DNA of 64,000 bases from assembly GCF_010500835.1 (NCBI RefSeq), contig NZ_JAAAMJ010000002.1, positions 310,001 to 374,000 on the forward strand, in the 5' to 3' direction. Made by a program: the position numbers and the translations under genes. The DNA is from Aurantimonas aggregata. GTDB taxonomy: Bacteria; Pseudomonadota; Alphaproteobacteria; Rhizobiales; Rhizobiaceae. The notes beneath the pieces were generated by a model, which did no database searches, was not told the origin of the DNA, and saw only the letters and a program-made list of their open reading frames with translations. Every line of letters starts with the position of its first letter. The stretch's first letter is position 1. Of the stretch, positions 19,622 through 28,534 are shown in pieces.

Positions 19622-20022
19622 GTCGGCATGTCCCCCATGTCAGATGCCACGATGCGAATCGCAGCCATCGGATCGCGTAGAGATCGGAAATTGATGTGGC
19701 AAAACTATTGCAGGCCGGGGCTTTCGCGACGTTTTCCGACCGCAAGCCGATGAAAACATCGAAACGGTGAATATTCCGGTAAAATGTCCGGTGCACGCGC
19801 CGATGGAGAAGGCCGGACGGTCCGTTTTTGCCGGACCGTCCGTGTCGCCTCCCCAGGCAACTCCCGCCGCTTGGCAGACCGAATCACGGCCCACTCTCCT
19901 CGGGTTCCACCAATCCTGCGTACAAGCGGTCCGGAGCCCGCGCCAGACGCGCGCCGCCACAACCCAAAGCTTTCGGCAGGGATCATCAACGAAAGGTTAA
20001 ATCAGCTGGGGACAAGCCCCGA
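19622..20022. other. 401-bp intergenic region without a convincing gene
   Basis: The short frames here have no start-site support and no recognisable protein character. The ChaN-proximal part (19680-19800) is AT-richer and probably holds that gene's promoter, which would fire on the minus strand. It also contains a GAATATTC palindrome near 19768 and the strong hairpin listed separately. The MltB-proximal 200 bp look plain. An unrecognised small RNA is possible. Confidence 0.4.
19814..19842. repeat. Perfect 11-bp inverted repeat with 7-nt loop
   Basis: Arms CGGACGGTCCG and CGGACCGTCCG are exact reverse complements around the loop TTTTTGC. No T-tract follows on either strand, so it is not a standard intrinsic terminator. 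It could be part of a structured RNA or a protein-binding dyad in the ChaN-mltB gap. Confidence 0.6.
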
Positions 20023-21243
20023 TTACAGCCGCCCGGCCAGCGCCCGGCTCGGCCAGCAGGTGGGTGCCATGCCGTTCTTCGCCTCGAAATCGCCGATCGA
20101 GCGGCGGGTCTTGAAGCCGGCCAACCCGTCGGCACCGCCGACGTCGTAGCCGAGCGCGATCAGCTTCTGCTGCATCCGCGCAACATCGCCGCGCGTCAGG
20201 CTGTCGGTCTCCCGCCACCGTCCCGCCAGAGGCCCGGCGCCCTGCTTGCGATCCGCCGCATGGCCGACGAAGAGGGCATAGAGGTCGGAGTTGTTGTATT
20301 CCTTGATGACGTAGAAATTCGGGGTCGCGATGAAGGCTGGCCCGTTGCGCCCGGCCGGCATCATCAGATGGCCGCGCGCACCGAGCTCGTTTGCCGGAAA
20401 CGGCCGGCCGGAGACACGGGTGACGCCGGCGGCGGCGAACTCGGAGATCGGGCGGCCGCGATCCGGCCCCTCGTTGGCGCAGGAGACGCTTTCCGGCACC
20501 ACGACCTCGAACCCCCAGTCGCGGCCGGGCTGCCAGCCGGACTGGCGCAGATAATGGGCGATCGAGGCGAGCGTGTCGGGGACCGAGTTCCAGATGTCCT
20601 TGCGGCCGTCGCCGTCGAAATCGACCGCCAGCGCCAGGAATTTCGTCGGCATGAACTGCGGCTGCCCGAGCGCCCCGGCCCAGGAGGACTTCATCTCCGA
20701 GACCTTCAGATGGCCGTCGGCGACGATCTGCAGCGCTGCAATCAATTCCTCGCGGAACATCGCCTTGCGCCGCGCAAGATAGGCCTTGGTGCCCAGCACC
20801 TGGAAGGCGTTCTCCGGGATCCGCGCCGCGCCGAAGCCGGACTCTCGGCCCCAGATCGCCACGATGACCGGCGCCGGCACGCCGTAGCGGGCGACGATCC
20901 GGTCGAGCAGCGCCTTGTGCTTCTGGAGCAGCGCTCGGCCCTGGCTGACATTGCCGGCGACGTTGCGCTCGGAGAGATAGTCGGCGCCGCTCTTGAACTC
21001 GGCCTGGAAATTAGTCTCTGCGACGCCCTCGCCCGATCCGGGAAGCCGCAGGTCCGGCAGTTTCAGGTTGAGGCTGACGCCCTGGAACGCCTTGTCGAAG
21101 ATCGGGCGCGGCACGCCGCGCTGGCGCGCCGCCGGCCAGATGTCGGATTCCAGGAAATTGCGGAAACCGGCCTCCAGATTCTGCGCGCCGGCCGGGGCGA
21201 GCGCACAGAGGAAAAGGGTCACGGCGAGCAGGGTGCGGAGCAT
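20023..21243 (-). CDS. Lytic murein transglycosylase, MltB family
   Basis: 406 residues from ATG 21243 (signal peptide ends APAGA|QN); the upstream TTG at 21252 is less likely. The catalytic glutamate is about residue 134 in WGRESGFGAA. Other family marks are SSWAGALGQPQFMPTKFL and VDFDGDGRKDIWNS. A peptidoglycan-binding-1 domain closes the protein (about 345-400, LTRGDVARMQQKLIALGYD). It should cleave glycan strands in the periplasm, and the MltB-plus-PGB architecture is common in alphaproteobacteria. Confidence 0.9.
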   Translation of the reverse strand: MLRTLLAVTLFLCALAPAGAQNLEAGFRNFLESDIWPAARQRGVPRPIFDKAFQGVSLNLKLPDLRLPGSGEGVAETNFQAEFKSGADYLSERNVAGNVSQGRALLQKHKALLDRIVARYGVPAPVIVAIWGRESGFGAARIPENAFQVLGTKAYLARRKAMFREELIAALQIVADGHLKVSEMKSSWAGALGQPQFMPTKFLALAVDFDGDGRKDIWNSVPDTLASIAHYLRQSGWQPGRDWGFEVVVPESVSCANEGPDRGRPISEFAAAGVTRVSGRPFPANELGARGHLMMPAGRNGPAFIATPNFYVIKEYNNSDLYALFVGHAADRKQGAGPLAGRWRETDSLTRGDVARMQQKLIALGYDVGGADGLAGFKTRRSIGDFEAKNGMAPTCWPSRALAGRL

Positions 21244-21412
21244 GGCTTCCAATCGGCGGTCGGTGACGGACTGAGCGGGCGGGGTCTGGCTGCACCGATG
21301 ATCGTCGGCGCCATCACGATGCTGCAGCCTTGCATGGCCGTTTCACGGCGGCGACAGGCGGGATGCCGCAAAAACATCCTGCGGGCGTCACCGCCCGAAT
21401 GCGCCGGGCCTC

Positions 21413-22018
21413 CTAGAGCCCGGTGCGCGAGCGCATGGCGGCCGCCAGCGTGCCCTCGTCGAGATAGTCGAGCTCGCCGCCGACGGGCACGCCGTGGGCG
21501 AGCCGCGTGACCTTCACGTCGAGCCCTTCCAACTGGTCCATCAGGTAATGCGCCGTCGTCTGGCCCTCGACGGTGGCGTTGACCGCCAGCACGAGTTCCC
21601 TGATGCCGCCGCGATGCACCCGCTCGACCAGCTGCCGGATCGTCAGGTCGTCGGGCCCGACGCCTTCCAGCGGCGACAGGACGCCGCCGAGCACGTGATA
21701 GGCGGCATTCAGCGCCTTGGCGCGTTCCAGCGCCCAGAGATCGGCGACGTCCTCGACGACGATCACCGTCGTCTGGTCGCGCGAATGGTCGGTGCAGACC
21801 GTGCACGGATCGAACGTGTCGATATTGCCGCAGACCGAGCAGATCGTCACCTTGTCGCGTGCCTCGGCCATCGCCGCGGCGAGCGGCGACAGCAGCTGTT
21901 CGCGCCGCTTGACGAGATGGAGGGCGGCCCGGCGCGCCGAGCGGGGGCCGAGACCCGGAAGTTTCGCCAGCAGCTGGATCAGCCGCTCGATCTCCGGGCC
22001 TGCAATGGGTTTTGCCAT
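21413..22018 (-). CDS. recR: Recombination mediator RecR
   Basis: Acts with RecF/RecO in loading RecA at gaps. 201 residues, normal length. An N-terminal helix-hairpin-helix ([19 protein letters not shown]) is followed by a four-cysteine zinc finger with Cys60, Cys63, Cys72 and Cys75 and a Toprim domain opening [14 protein letters not shown]. It lies downstream of ybaB and dnaX in the common dnaX-ybaB-recR order; 104 bp separate it from ybaB. Confidence 0.96.
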   Translation of the reverse strand: MAKPIAGPEIERLIQLLAKLPGLGPRSARRAALHLVKRREQLLSPLAAAMAEARDKVTICSVCGNIDTFDPCTVCTDHSRDQTTVIVVEDVADLWALERAKALNAAYHVLGGVLSPLEGVGPDDLTIRQLVERVHRGGIRELVLAVNATVEGQTTAHYLMDQLEGLDVKVTRLAHGVPVGGELDYLDEGTLAAAMRSRTGL

Positions 22019-22122
22019 GTATGACGAGCCGGTCGGCTATCCTTTGTCGCGGCGAAGGCGCGGCCAAGCGGCCGTCGCTCCCGCCCAGTTCGGGCGCAAG
22101 TCCGCGGGGGCTGTCTGCGCTG

Positions 22123-22446
22123 TCAGAAGGGGAACTTCATGCCGCCCGGCAGTTGCAGGCCGGCGGTCATCTCCTGGGTCTTTTCCTGGATGGCCAGGTC
22201 GAGCTTGCCCTTGGCGTCGTTATGCGCGGCGACGACCAGATCCTCGACGATGTCCTTCTCTTCCTCGCGCAGGAGGCTGGGGTCGATGGCGATGCCCTGC
22301 ATCTCACCCTTGCCGTTGAGGCTGACGCTGACCACGCCGCCGCCGGCCTGCCCGGTCACCTCGATCCGGGCGACTTCGTCCTGCAGGCCGGCCATCTTCT
22401 CCTGCATGGCCTTGGCCTGCTTCATCATGCCCATCAGGTCTTTCAT
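22123..22446 (-). CDS. YbaB/EbfC-family nucleoid-associated protein
   Basis: A 107-residue DNA-binding protein with the family core MKQAKAMQEKMAGLQDEVARIE and GGGVVSVSLNGKGEMQGIAIDPSLL. The ATG at 22446 has GGAGAA upstream; the longer frame to 22488 would overlap dnaX. It starts 11 bp after the dnaX stop, as in many bacteria where it is co-transcribed with dnaX and recR. Confidence 0.94.
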   Translation of the reverse strand: MKDLMGMMKQAKAMQEKMAGLQDEVARIEVTGQAGGGVVSVSLNGKGEMQGIAIDPSLLREEEKDIVEDLVVAAHNDAKGKLDLAIQEKTQEMTAGLQLPGGMKFPF

Positions 22447-22456
22447 CGCTGTTCTC

Positions 22457-24322
22457 CTATTCGTCGTCGTCCATTTCGGACGGATCATTCAGAATGTCGT
22501 CGTCCACCAGTGCGGCGAGTTCCTCGACGACCACCGCCGCCTCAGCCTCGCCGCGCAGTCGCACGTCGACGATCTTGGCACCCGGAAACGCCGACAGGAT
22601 GGCGGCGACCTCGGGATCGAGCGCGGCATCCGACAAAAGCGTGGCGCGGCGCGAGGTCTCGGCTTCCTCGAGCGTCGGCATCGCCTCGCCGCTCGATATC
22701 GCCACGACCCAGCGCTGGCCGGTCCACTCGTGCAGCTTGCGGGTCAGATCGCTGATCAGCGTCCGCGGCGCTTCGGGCGTCAACGCCACCTCGAGGCGGC
22801 CGGGCACCAGCTTCACCAGCCGCAGATAGCGGTGGATCGACACCCGCATCAGCGAATCGCGCTTCGTCTCGGCGAGCGCGACGAGGTCCTCCAGCGACCC
22901 GATGGCGATTTCCGGCGCGGCAGACTGCTGCGGCGATGCCCGTTCGGGCGCCGCGCTGGTCGAGGCTAGGGCAAGGTGGGCCCGCGAGGGCGATGCGCTG
23001 GATGCAGGCCGCGGCAAGCGCGCTTGTGCCGAGGCCGCCGAACCATTGCCGCCGCCGGGCGGATCGCGCGGCTCGGCCGGGCGGCTTGGCTCAGCCGGCT
23101 GCGTCCTCGGCGCCGGCAGCGCGTCGGTGCCTTCCTTGCGGATCAGCCGCACCAGATCGTCGGGCGACGGCATGTCGGCGGCATGGGCGATACGAATCAG
23201 CGCCATTTCCGCGGCCTGCCGCGGCGTCGTGGCGTTGCGGATCTCCTCCAGCGCTTTCAGGAGCATCTGCCAGACCTGGCTCAGCGTGCGGATCGACAGC
23301 GTCGTCGAGAAGGCCAGGCCCCGTTCGGCTTCCATCGGCGACAGCGCCGCGTCGTCGGCGGCTTCCGGCACGTAGCGCAGCGTCGTGACGAGATGGGTGA
23401 AGTCGGCGAGATCGGCGAGGACGACGGCGGGATCGGCACCGGCCTGGTACTGGTCGCGCAACTCGGTCAGCGCCGCCCGCCCGTCGCCCTTCATCAGCGT
23501 CTCGAAGAGGTCGATGATCCGGACGCGGTCGGCAAGGCCGAGCATGTCGCGCACCGCGACGCCGGAGATCGCGCCGGCGCCGTGGGCGATGGCCTGGTCG
23601 GTCAGCGACAGCGCGTCACGGACCGAGCCTTCCGCCGCCCGGGCGATCAGCCGCAAGGCTTCCGCGTCGATCGCGACGTCCTCGGCACCGGCGATCTTCT
23701 GCAGATGCGCGATCAGCGTCGGCGTGTCGACGCGCCGCAGGTCGAAGCGCTGGCAGCGCGACAGGACGGTGATCGGCACCTTGCGGATCTCGGTCGTCGC
23801 GAACACGAACTTCACGTGTTCCGGCGGTTCCTCCAGCGTCTTCAGCAGGCCGTTGAAGGCCTGGTTCGACAGCATGTGGACCTCGTCGATGATGTAGACC
23901 TTGTAGCGCGCCGAGACGGGGCGGTAGCGCACCTGTGCGATGATCTCGCGCACGTCGTCGATGCCGGTGTGGGAGGCGGCATCCATCTCGACGACGTCGA
24001 CATGCCGGCCTTCCATGATCGCCTGATCGTGGATCCCCGGCTCCACCATGTGGATGGTCGGCTGGTCGATCGAATCGGTCTGGTAGTTCAGCGCCCGGGC
24101 AAGGATGCGGGCGGTGGTGGTCTTGCCGACGCCGCGCACGCCGGTGAGCATCCAGGCCTGGGCGATGCGGCCGGTCTCGAAGGCGTTGGTGAGGGTGCGG
24201 ACCATCGGCTCCTGGCCGATCAGATCCTCGAACGAGGCCGGGCGATATTTGCGGGCAAGGACGCGGTAGGGCGCCGTGGCGCCCTCCGGTTTCGTCGCAG
24301 TGCCGCTGTCGGTATCGCTCAT
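22457..24322 (-). CDS. dnaX: DNA polymerase III subunit gamma/tau
   Basis: Clamp-loader ATPase. 621 residues from ATG 24322. AAA+ motifs: Walker A GVRGVGKTT (61-69), DEVH (146-149), sensor 1 FATTE and the arginine finger region SRCQRFDLRR. In E. coli DnaX four cysteines between Walker A and DEVH bind zinc; here residues 80-110 (for example QTDSIDQPTIHMVEPG) contain none. The C-terminus has an Ala/Pro/Ser-rich linker (about 395-455) before the tau-type domain. I see no programmed frameshift signal. Confidence 0.95.
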   Translation of the reverse strand: MSDTDSGTATKPEGATAPYRVLARKYRPASFEDLIGQEPMVRTLTNAFETGRIAQAWMLTGVRGVGKTTTARILARALNYQTDSIDQPTIHMVEPGIHDQAIMEGRHVDVVEMDAASHTGIDDVREIIAQVRYRPVSARYKVYIIDEVHMLSNQAFNGLLKTLEEPPEHVKFVFATTEIRKVPITVLSRCQRFDLRRVDTPTLIAHLQKIAGAEDVAIDAEALRLIARAAEGSVRDALSLTDQAIAHGAGAISGVAVRDMLGLADRVRIIDLFETLMKGDGRAALTELRDQYQAGADPAVVLADLADFTHLVTTLRYVPEAADDAALSPMEAERGLAFSTTLSIRTLSQVWQMLLKALEEIRNATTPRQAAEMALIRIAHAADMPSPDDLVRLIRKEGTDALPAPRTQPAEPSRPAEPRDPPGGGNGSAASAQARLPRPASSASPSRAHLALASTSAAPERASPQQSAAPEIAIGSLEDLVALAETKRDSLMRVSIHRYLRLVKLVPGRLEVALTPEAPRTLISDLTRKLHEWTGQRWVVAISSGEAMPTLEEAETSRRATLLSDAALDPEVAAILSAFPGAKIVDVRLRGEAEAAVVVEELAALVDDDILNDPSEMDDDE

Positions 24323-24549
24323 CGCGTCAGGTCCGGATCTGGAGGCAGGTGCCCCGCTCGGCGTCGCCGCCCGCCGAGATGCCACGCTCCGCCCGGTTCT
24401 GAAGCGAAAGGATGGGCGGCGCAACCCCCGTCGCACAGATGCGGCATGGCCGTCGTTTCGCCTTGAATGAGGCGGACGACACTCCCAACTTCACGCGACC
24501 GCAACGGGCGGTGGCATGCCGGGCGGCCGGGCGCGCCGCAGGAAACATC

Positions 24550-25152
24550 ATGGCCCTCGGACGATACCAGCAGCAGCGCAAACTTGCGCTTTTCGCCATC
24601 CTCGTCGTCGCCTTCATGGCGCTGCTCTTCGTCGGCTCGGCATGGCCGGAAGAGATTCACGAGACGATCGAAGTGGTCGGCCTGGGGCTGATCGTGATCG
24701 GCATTGCCGGGCGGGTCTGGTGCACCCTCTATATCGGCGGGCGCAAGGCCGCGGAAATCGTCGCCGAGGGCCCTTACTCGATCTCCCGCAACCCGCTCTA
24801 CGTCTTTTCCAGCATCGCCGCTGGCGGCGCCGGAGCGGCGACCGGCAGCATCGTGCTCGGCCTCGTCTTCATGATCGGCTGCGCCGTGGCGTTTCGCGTC
24901 GTGATCCTTCGGGAGGAGGCCTATCTGCGCGATGCGTTCGGCGCCCCGTTCGACAGCTACGTGGCGCGGGTGCCGCGCTTCTTCCCCGATATCTCGCTGT
25001 TCCGGGACGTGCCGAAGATCACCGTCGACATGGCCTTGGTGTATCGCACGATGGGCGATGGCCTCGTCTTCTTTGTGGCGATGCCGTTCTTCGAGGCGGT
25101 CGAGATGCTGCAGGCGGGGGGCTATCTGCCGGTGCTGCTGCGGCTCTACTGA
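24550..25152 (+). CDS. Isoprenylcysteine carboxyl methyltransferase (ICMT/PEMT-like) family membrane protein
   Basis: 200 residues with about four membrane helices. The hallmark is EGPYSISRNPLYVFSSIAAGG followed by a hydrophobic stretch and ILREEAYLRDAFGAPFDSYVARVPRFFP, the SAM-binding half of ICMT/phospholipid methyltransferase relatives. The substrate is unknown; bacterial members often methylate small lipophilic molecules. The start ATG 24550 has AGGAAA upstream. Divergent from dnaX and followed by the antisense SRP RNA gene. Confidence 0.78.
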   Translation: MALGRYQQQRKLALFAILVVAFMALLFVGSAWPEEIHETIEVVGLGLIVIGIAGRVWCTLYIGGRKAAEIVAEGPYSISRNPLYVFSSIAAGGAGAATGSIVLGLVFMIGCAVAFRVVILREEAYLRDAFGAPFDSYVARVPRFFPDISLFRDVPKITVDMALVYRTMGDGLVFFVAMPFFEAVEMLQAGGYLPVLLRLY

Positions 25153-25204
25153 GCGGCAGCGAGAGCAGCGCCAGGGCGCCGCGGCTCACACAAAGGCAGG
25201 AAAA

Positions 25205-25307
25205 GGTGGGAGGCTGGCACGATGACCCGTGCCATAGCTCGTTGGGGCTGCTTCCTTCCGGACCTGACCCGGTTGGCGAGTGGCTCGTCCACCACCAACC
25301 TCCCGAC
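25205..25307 (-). ncRNA. ffs: Signal recognition particle RNA (4.5S, small bacterial type)
   Basis: On the minus strand, 25250-25271 spells the nearly invariant SRP domain IV core, GGTCAGGTCCGGAAGGAAGC. The ends of the gene pair: GGGAGGTTGG at the 5' side (about 25304-25295) complements the CCAGCCTCCC at the 3' side (about 25217-25208). The length of about 100 nt and the position close to dnaX fit the small alphaproteobacterial SRP RNA. Exact ends are estimated to within a few bases. It is transcribed opposite to the flanking ICMT and HIT genes. Confidence 0.93.
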
Positions 25308-25364
25308 CTCCATATCGATGATCGCCGACCTAAATGCAAGACGGGTGCTTCTGGAGATCATGCG

Positions 25365-25778
25365 ATGCAAGCCTTCGAACTCGACTCCCGTCTGGCGGCG
25401 GACACCGTGGCGGTGAGCAGGCTCGGGCTGTGCGAATTGCGGCTGATGAACGACCGGCGCTGGCCCTGGGTGATCCTCGTGCCGCAACGCAGCGGCATCA
25501 CCGAATTCCATGATCTGACGCCGCTCGACCAGACCATGCTGACCTTCGAGATGGGGCTGGTGGCCAAGGCGCTGAAGGCTTCGACCGGCGCGGGCAAGAT
25601 CAATATCGGCACGCTGGGCAATGTCGTACCGATGTTCCACCTGCATATCGTGGCACGCAACGCCGGGGATCCGAACTGGCCGGGTCCGGTCTGGGGGTTC
25701 GGCGCGCGGGAGACCTATGACCCGGCAAAGGCCGAGCAGTTCTGCGAGATGATCCGGCAGGCGGTGCTGCCGGCATGA
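25365..25778 (+). CDS. HIT-domain protein
   Basis: 137 residues. The catalytic histidine triad region reads MFHLHIVARNAGD, a variant of HxHxHxx with the third position changed to Ala-Arg, as in the alphaproteobacterial HIT subgroup. The N-terminus (LCELRLMNDRRWPWVILVPQR) is typical of that subgroup. It likely hydrolyses or transfers nucleotidyl groups. ATG 25365 follows TGGAG. Its stop overlaps the nudC start (ATGA), so the two are coupled. Confidence 0.85.
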   Translation: MQAFELDSRLAADTVAVSRLGLCELRLMNDRRWPWVILVPQRSGITEFHDLTPLDQTMLTFEMGLVAKALKASTGAGKINIGTLGNVVPMFHLHIVARNAGDPNWPGPVWGFGARETYDPAKAEQFCEMIRQAVLPA

Positions 25779-26716
25779 GGGACGACGACCACCGGCCGGA
25801 CGCCGCGCGAGCGGAACTGAGCGCACGCACCGGCTTTGCCGGCAACCGCCTGTCGCGCGACGGCGAGCACCGCACCGACGCCAGCCTTGCCGAGGCGCTG
25901 GCGCATCCGGCGGCGCGGCTGTTTCTGGCCAGTGCCGACAGATGGCTGCTACGGACCGAGAGGCCGGACCCGCTGTTCAGCCGCGCCGAGGCCGAAGCGC
26001 TGGGCGCGAGGCTCGACGGTTGCGTGCTGCTTGGGACCGACATGGCGGGACAGCCGCATCTGGCTGCCCGGCTCGCCGAAGGGTTCGAGCCCGAGGACGG
26101 CATGGTGCTGATCGATCTGCGGTCGATCGCCATGCAGGGCCTGCTCGACACCGATAGCGAGGGCCAGATCGGCCAGGCGGCGCATCTCCTCGGCTGGCAT
26201 GGCCGCAACCGGTTTTGCGCCCGCTGCGGGGCGGAGACCCATCCGGAAGCCGCCGGCTATCGTCGGCGCTGCTCGGCGTGCGGCGACGTCGTCTTCCCGC
26301 GCACCGACCCGGTGACGATCATGCTGGTGCATGACGGCGAAGGGCGCTGCGTGCTCGGCCGCCAGCCGCGCTTTCCGGAGAAATTCTGGTCGTGCCTTGC
26401 CGGCTTCGTCGAGGCGGGCGAGACGATCGAGGACGCGGTGCGGCGCGAGACGGCGGAGGAAGCGGGGCTCGCGGTGAGCCGGGTCGACTATCTCGCCTCG
26501 CAGCCCTGGCCGTTTCCCGGCAGCCTGATGATCGGCTGCATGGCGCTGGCGCCGGCGGGGCCGATCGTCTTCGACGCGACGGAACTGGAGGCCTGCCGCT
26601 GGTTCGATCGCGACGAGGTGCGTTCGATGCTGGCCGGCACGCATCCGGAGGGGCTTTCCGTGCCGCAACGCTTCGCCATCGCCCACCACCTGATCAAGGC
26701 GTTTGCCGAGGGGTGA
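25775..26716 (+). CDS. nudC: NAD+ diphosphatase (NADH pyrophosphatase)
   Basis: 313 residues with N-terminal NUDIX-like domain, a zinc ribbon (Cys148, Cys151, Cys166, Cys169 in FCARCG and CSACG), the Nudix box GFVEAGETIEDAVRRETAEE beginning at 210, and the NudC-specific SQPWPFPGS at 242-250. It hydrolyses NAD(H) and can remove NAD caps from RNA in E. coli. Coupled to the HIT gene and convergent with pheA. Confidence 0.94.
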   Translation: MRDDDHRPDAARAELSARTGFAGNRLSRDGEHRTDASLAEALAHPAARLFLASADRWLLRTERPDPLFSRAEAEALGARLDGCVLLGTDMAGQPHLAARLAEGFEPEDGMVLIDLRSIAMQGLLDTDSEGQIGQAAHLLGWHGRNRFCARCGAETHPEAAGYRRRCSACGDVVFPRTDPVTIMLVHDGEGRCVLGRQPRFPEKFWSCLAGFVEAGETIEDAVRRETAEEAGLAVSRVDYLASQPWPFPGSLMIGCMALAPAGPIVFDATELEACRWFDRDEVRSMLAGTHPEGLSVPQRFAIAHHLIKAFAEG

Positions 26717-26719
26717 GGC

Positions 26720-27613
26720 CTACTCCCCCGGCGCGCCGAGGGGCCCGTCGAGGCGGCCTTCGGCGGCGGGATAGACGCCGAGGATCTGCACGCGGCGGGT
26801 GAAGAAGGCGAGTTCCTCGAGCGCGAGGCGCACCGAATCGTCGTCGGGGTGGCCCTCGACGTCGGCGTAGAACTGCGTCGCGACAAAATGGCCGCCGATC
26901 TGGTAGCTCTCGAGCTTGGTCATGTTGACGCCGTTGGTGGCGAAGCCGCCGAGCGCCTTGTAGAGCGCCGCCGGCAGATTGCGCACCTCGAAGACGAAGG
27001 TGGTCACGGTGCGCCCGCCCTGCGGCGCCCAGAGCGCCTGCGGCGCCGCGTCCGGCCGCGACAGGATGACGAAGCGGGTGATGTTGTTTTCGGAATCCTC
27101 GACATTGCGCTCGATGATGTCGAGCCCGTAATGGCCGGCCGCCAGTTCCGGCGCCAAGGCCGCCCGGCTCGGGTCTCTCGCCTCGGCGACTTCGCGCGCG
27201 GCGCCCGCGGTGTCGCCGGCGACCTGCGGCTTCCAGCCATTGGCGCGAATGAAGTTGCGGCACTGGCCGAGCGCGTGGATATGGCTGTGGACGCTGCGGA
27301 TCGCCTCGCGCCCTGCCCCCGGCAGCACCATCAGCTGGAAATGGATCGGCATGAAATACTCGCCGACGATCTGCAGGCCGGAGTCGGGCATCAGATGGTG
27401 GATGTCGGCAACGCGGCCGGCGAGCGTGTTCTCGATCGGGATCATCGCCCGCTCCGCCTCGCCCGAGCGCACCGCCTCGAAGGCGTCGTCGAAGGACGGG
27501 CAGGGCAGCGGCTCCATCGTCTCGCCGAAGACCTGCCGGCAGGCCATGTCGGAGTTGGCGCCGAACTCGCCCTGGAAGGCGATCAGCGGCAGCTTCGTGG
27601 ATTGATCGCTCAT
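26720..27613 (-). CDS. pheA: Prephenate dehydratase
   Basis: Monofunctional enzyme (no chorismate mutase domain), 297 residues, converting prephenate to phenylpyruvate for phenylalanine synthesis. The catalytic domain shows FQGEFGANSDMAC, MIPIENTLAGRV and ENNITRFVILSR. The C-terminal ACT domain (about 200-280) has TKLESYQIGG where the Phe-binding ESRP motif is found in the E. coli-type enzyme. Start overlaps the kdsB stop by one base. Confidence 0.94.
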   Translation of the reverse strand: MSDQSTKLPLIAFQGEFGANSDMACRQVFGETMEPLPCPSFDDAFEAVRSGEAERAMIPIENTLAGRVADIHHLMPDSGLQIVGEYFMPIHFQLMVLPGAGREAIRSVHSHIHALGQCRNFIRANGWKPQVAGDTAGAAREVAEARDPSRAALAPELAAGHYGLDIIERNVEDSENNITRFVILSRPDAAPQALWAPQGGRTVTTFVFEVRNLPAALYKALGGFATNGVNMTKLESYQIGGHFVATQFYADVEGHPDDDSVRLALEELAFFTRRVQILGVYPAAEGRLDGPLGAPGE

Positions 27614-28347
27614 CAGACGGCTACTCCATACATGAGGCGGGCACGCTCCAGATCGTCAGCCGCATCGACCCCGAGGGGCACGGTATCGACGATCTCGGCG
27701 TCGATCCGCATCCCGTCCTCGAGCGCCCGCAGCTGCTCCAGCCGCTCGCGCGTCTCCAGCGTCGAGGGCGGCAGCGCGACGAAACGCTCGAGGCTGGCGC
27801 GCCGATAGGCGTATAGCCCGACGTGGTGGTAGAGTGGCCCCGCGCCCCAGGGCGCGGTCGCCCGGGTGAAATAGAGTGCGCGCAGCCGCGACGCGCCGGT
27901 CGGCGAGCCGACCAGCTTGACGACGTTCGGGTTGGTCTTCTCGGCTTCGTCGCGGATCTCGACGCAGAGTGTCGCCACGTCGCAGCGCGGATCCTCGAAG
28001 GGCGCCAGGACCTGGCGAATCGCCTCCGGCTCGATGGTCGGCAGGTCACCCTGGACGTTGACGATGGTCTCGACCATGCCGTCCCGGTCCACGATCTGGA
28101 GCGCCTCGAAGATCCGGTCGGAGCCGGACTGGTGATTCGGCGAGGTGTTCACGGCCTCGAAGCCCGCAGCCTCGACGGCGGCCCGGATCTCTTCCGCATC
28201 GGTGGCGACGACGACGCGGCCGATCCCCGCAGCCTGAGCCCGTTCGGCGACCCGCACCACCATCGGCCGACCGCCAATATCGGCAAGGGCTTTCTTCGGC
28301 AGGCGCGTCGAGCCGAGGCGGGCCGGGATGAGCACGATGATGGACAT
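27613..28347 (-). CDS. kdsB: 3-deoxy-manno-octulosonate cytidylyltransferase
   Basis: Activates Kdo with CTP for lipopolysaccharide inner core synthesis. 244 residues beginning [21 protein letters not shown], the nucleotidyltransferase P-loop equivalent; [15 protein letters not shown] and [10 protein letters not shown] are also typical. The frame continues upstream to 28446, but the family N-terminus fits ATG 28347. The TGATG junction with pheA suggests coupling. Divergent from the cytochrome gene. Confidence 0.95.
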   Translation of the reverse strand: MSIIVLIPARLGSTRLPKKALADIGGRPMVVRVAERAQAAGIGRVVVATDAEEIRAAVEAAGFEAVNTSPNHQSGSDRIFEALQIVDRDGMVETIVNVQGDLPTIEPEAIRQVLAPFEDPRCDVATLCVEIRDEAEKTNPNVVKLVGSPTGASRLRALYFTRATAPWGAGPLYHHVGLYAYRRASLERFVALPPSTLETRERLEQLRALEDGMRIDAEIVDTVPLGVDAADDLERARLMYGVAV

Positions 28348-28534
28348 GGGCGAAACGTGAACCGGATGTGAGTGCGAAAGCGCTTGAATGCGGCCTTCAT
28401 GGATGACAAAAGGCGCGGCGGAACCGCCTCTTACAGCTGTTGCCATAAAACCGCAAAAGACCTAGGTTCCGCGCGTTTTTGCTCGGTAAAGCGTCGGCGT
28501 TCGGCCCGACATCGCAGAGAGGTTTCCTCCGCCC
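28348..28534. promoter_or_regulatory. Divergent promoter region between kdsB and the cytochrome gene
   Basis: 187 bp between outward-facing genes, with an AT-richer stretch around 28430-28490 (including CATAAAACCGCAAAAGA) that is the likely promoter zone. A small GGCGG-AA-CCGCC hairpin lies near 28414-28425. No boxes assigned with confidence. Confidence 0.3.

Noticed and set aside
19880-19960. Possible tRNA/tmRNA-like piece (GGGTTCCACCAATCC)
   Set aside because: No acceptor stem or D/T arms can be folded around it, and no mRNA-like tag frame is present.
19705-20000. Short frames on both strands in the 401-bp gap
   Set aside because: No ribosome sites, no hydrophobic or domain pattern, and they overlap one another on opposite strands.
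19828-21510. 560-residue open frame antisense to mltB
   Set aside because: Composition is that of a shadow frame (Arg/Ala/Gly/Asp-rich); mltB on the opposite strand has complete catalytic motifs.
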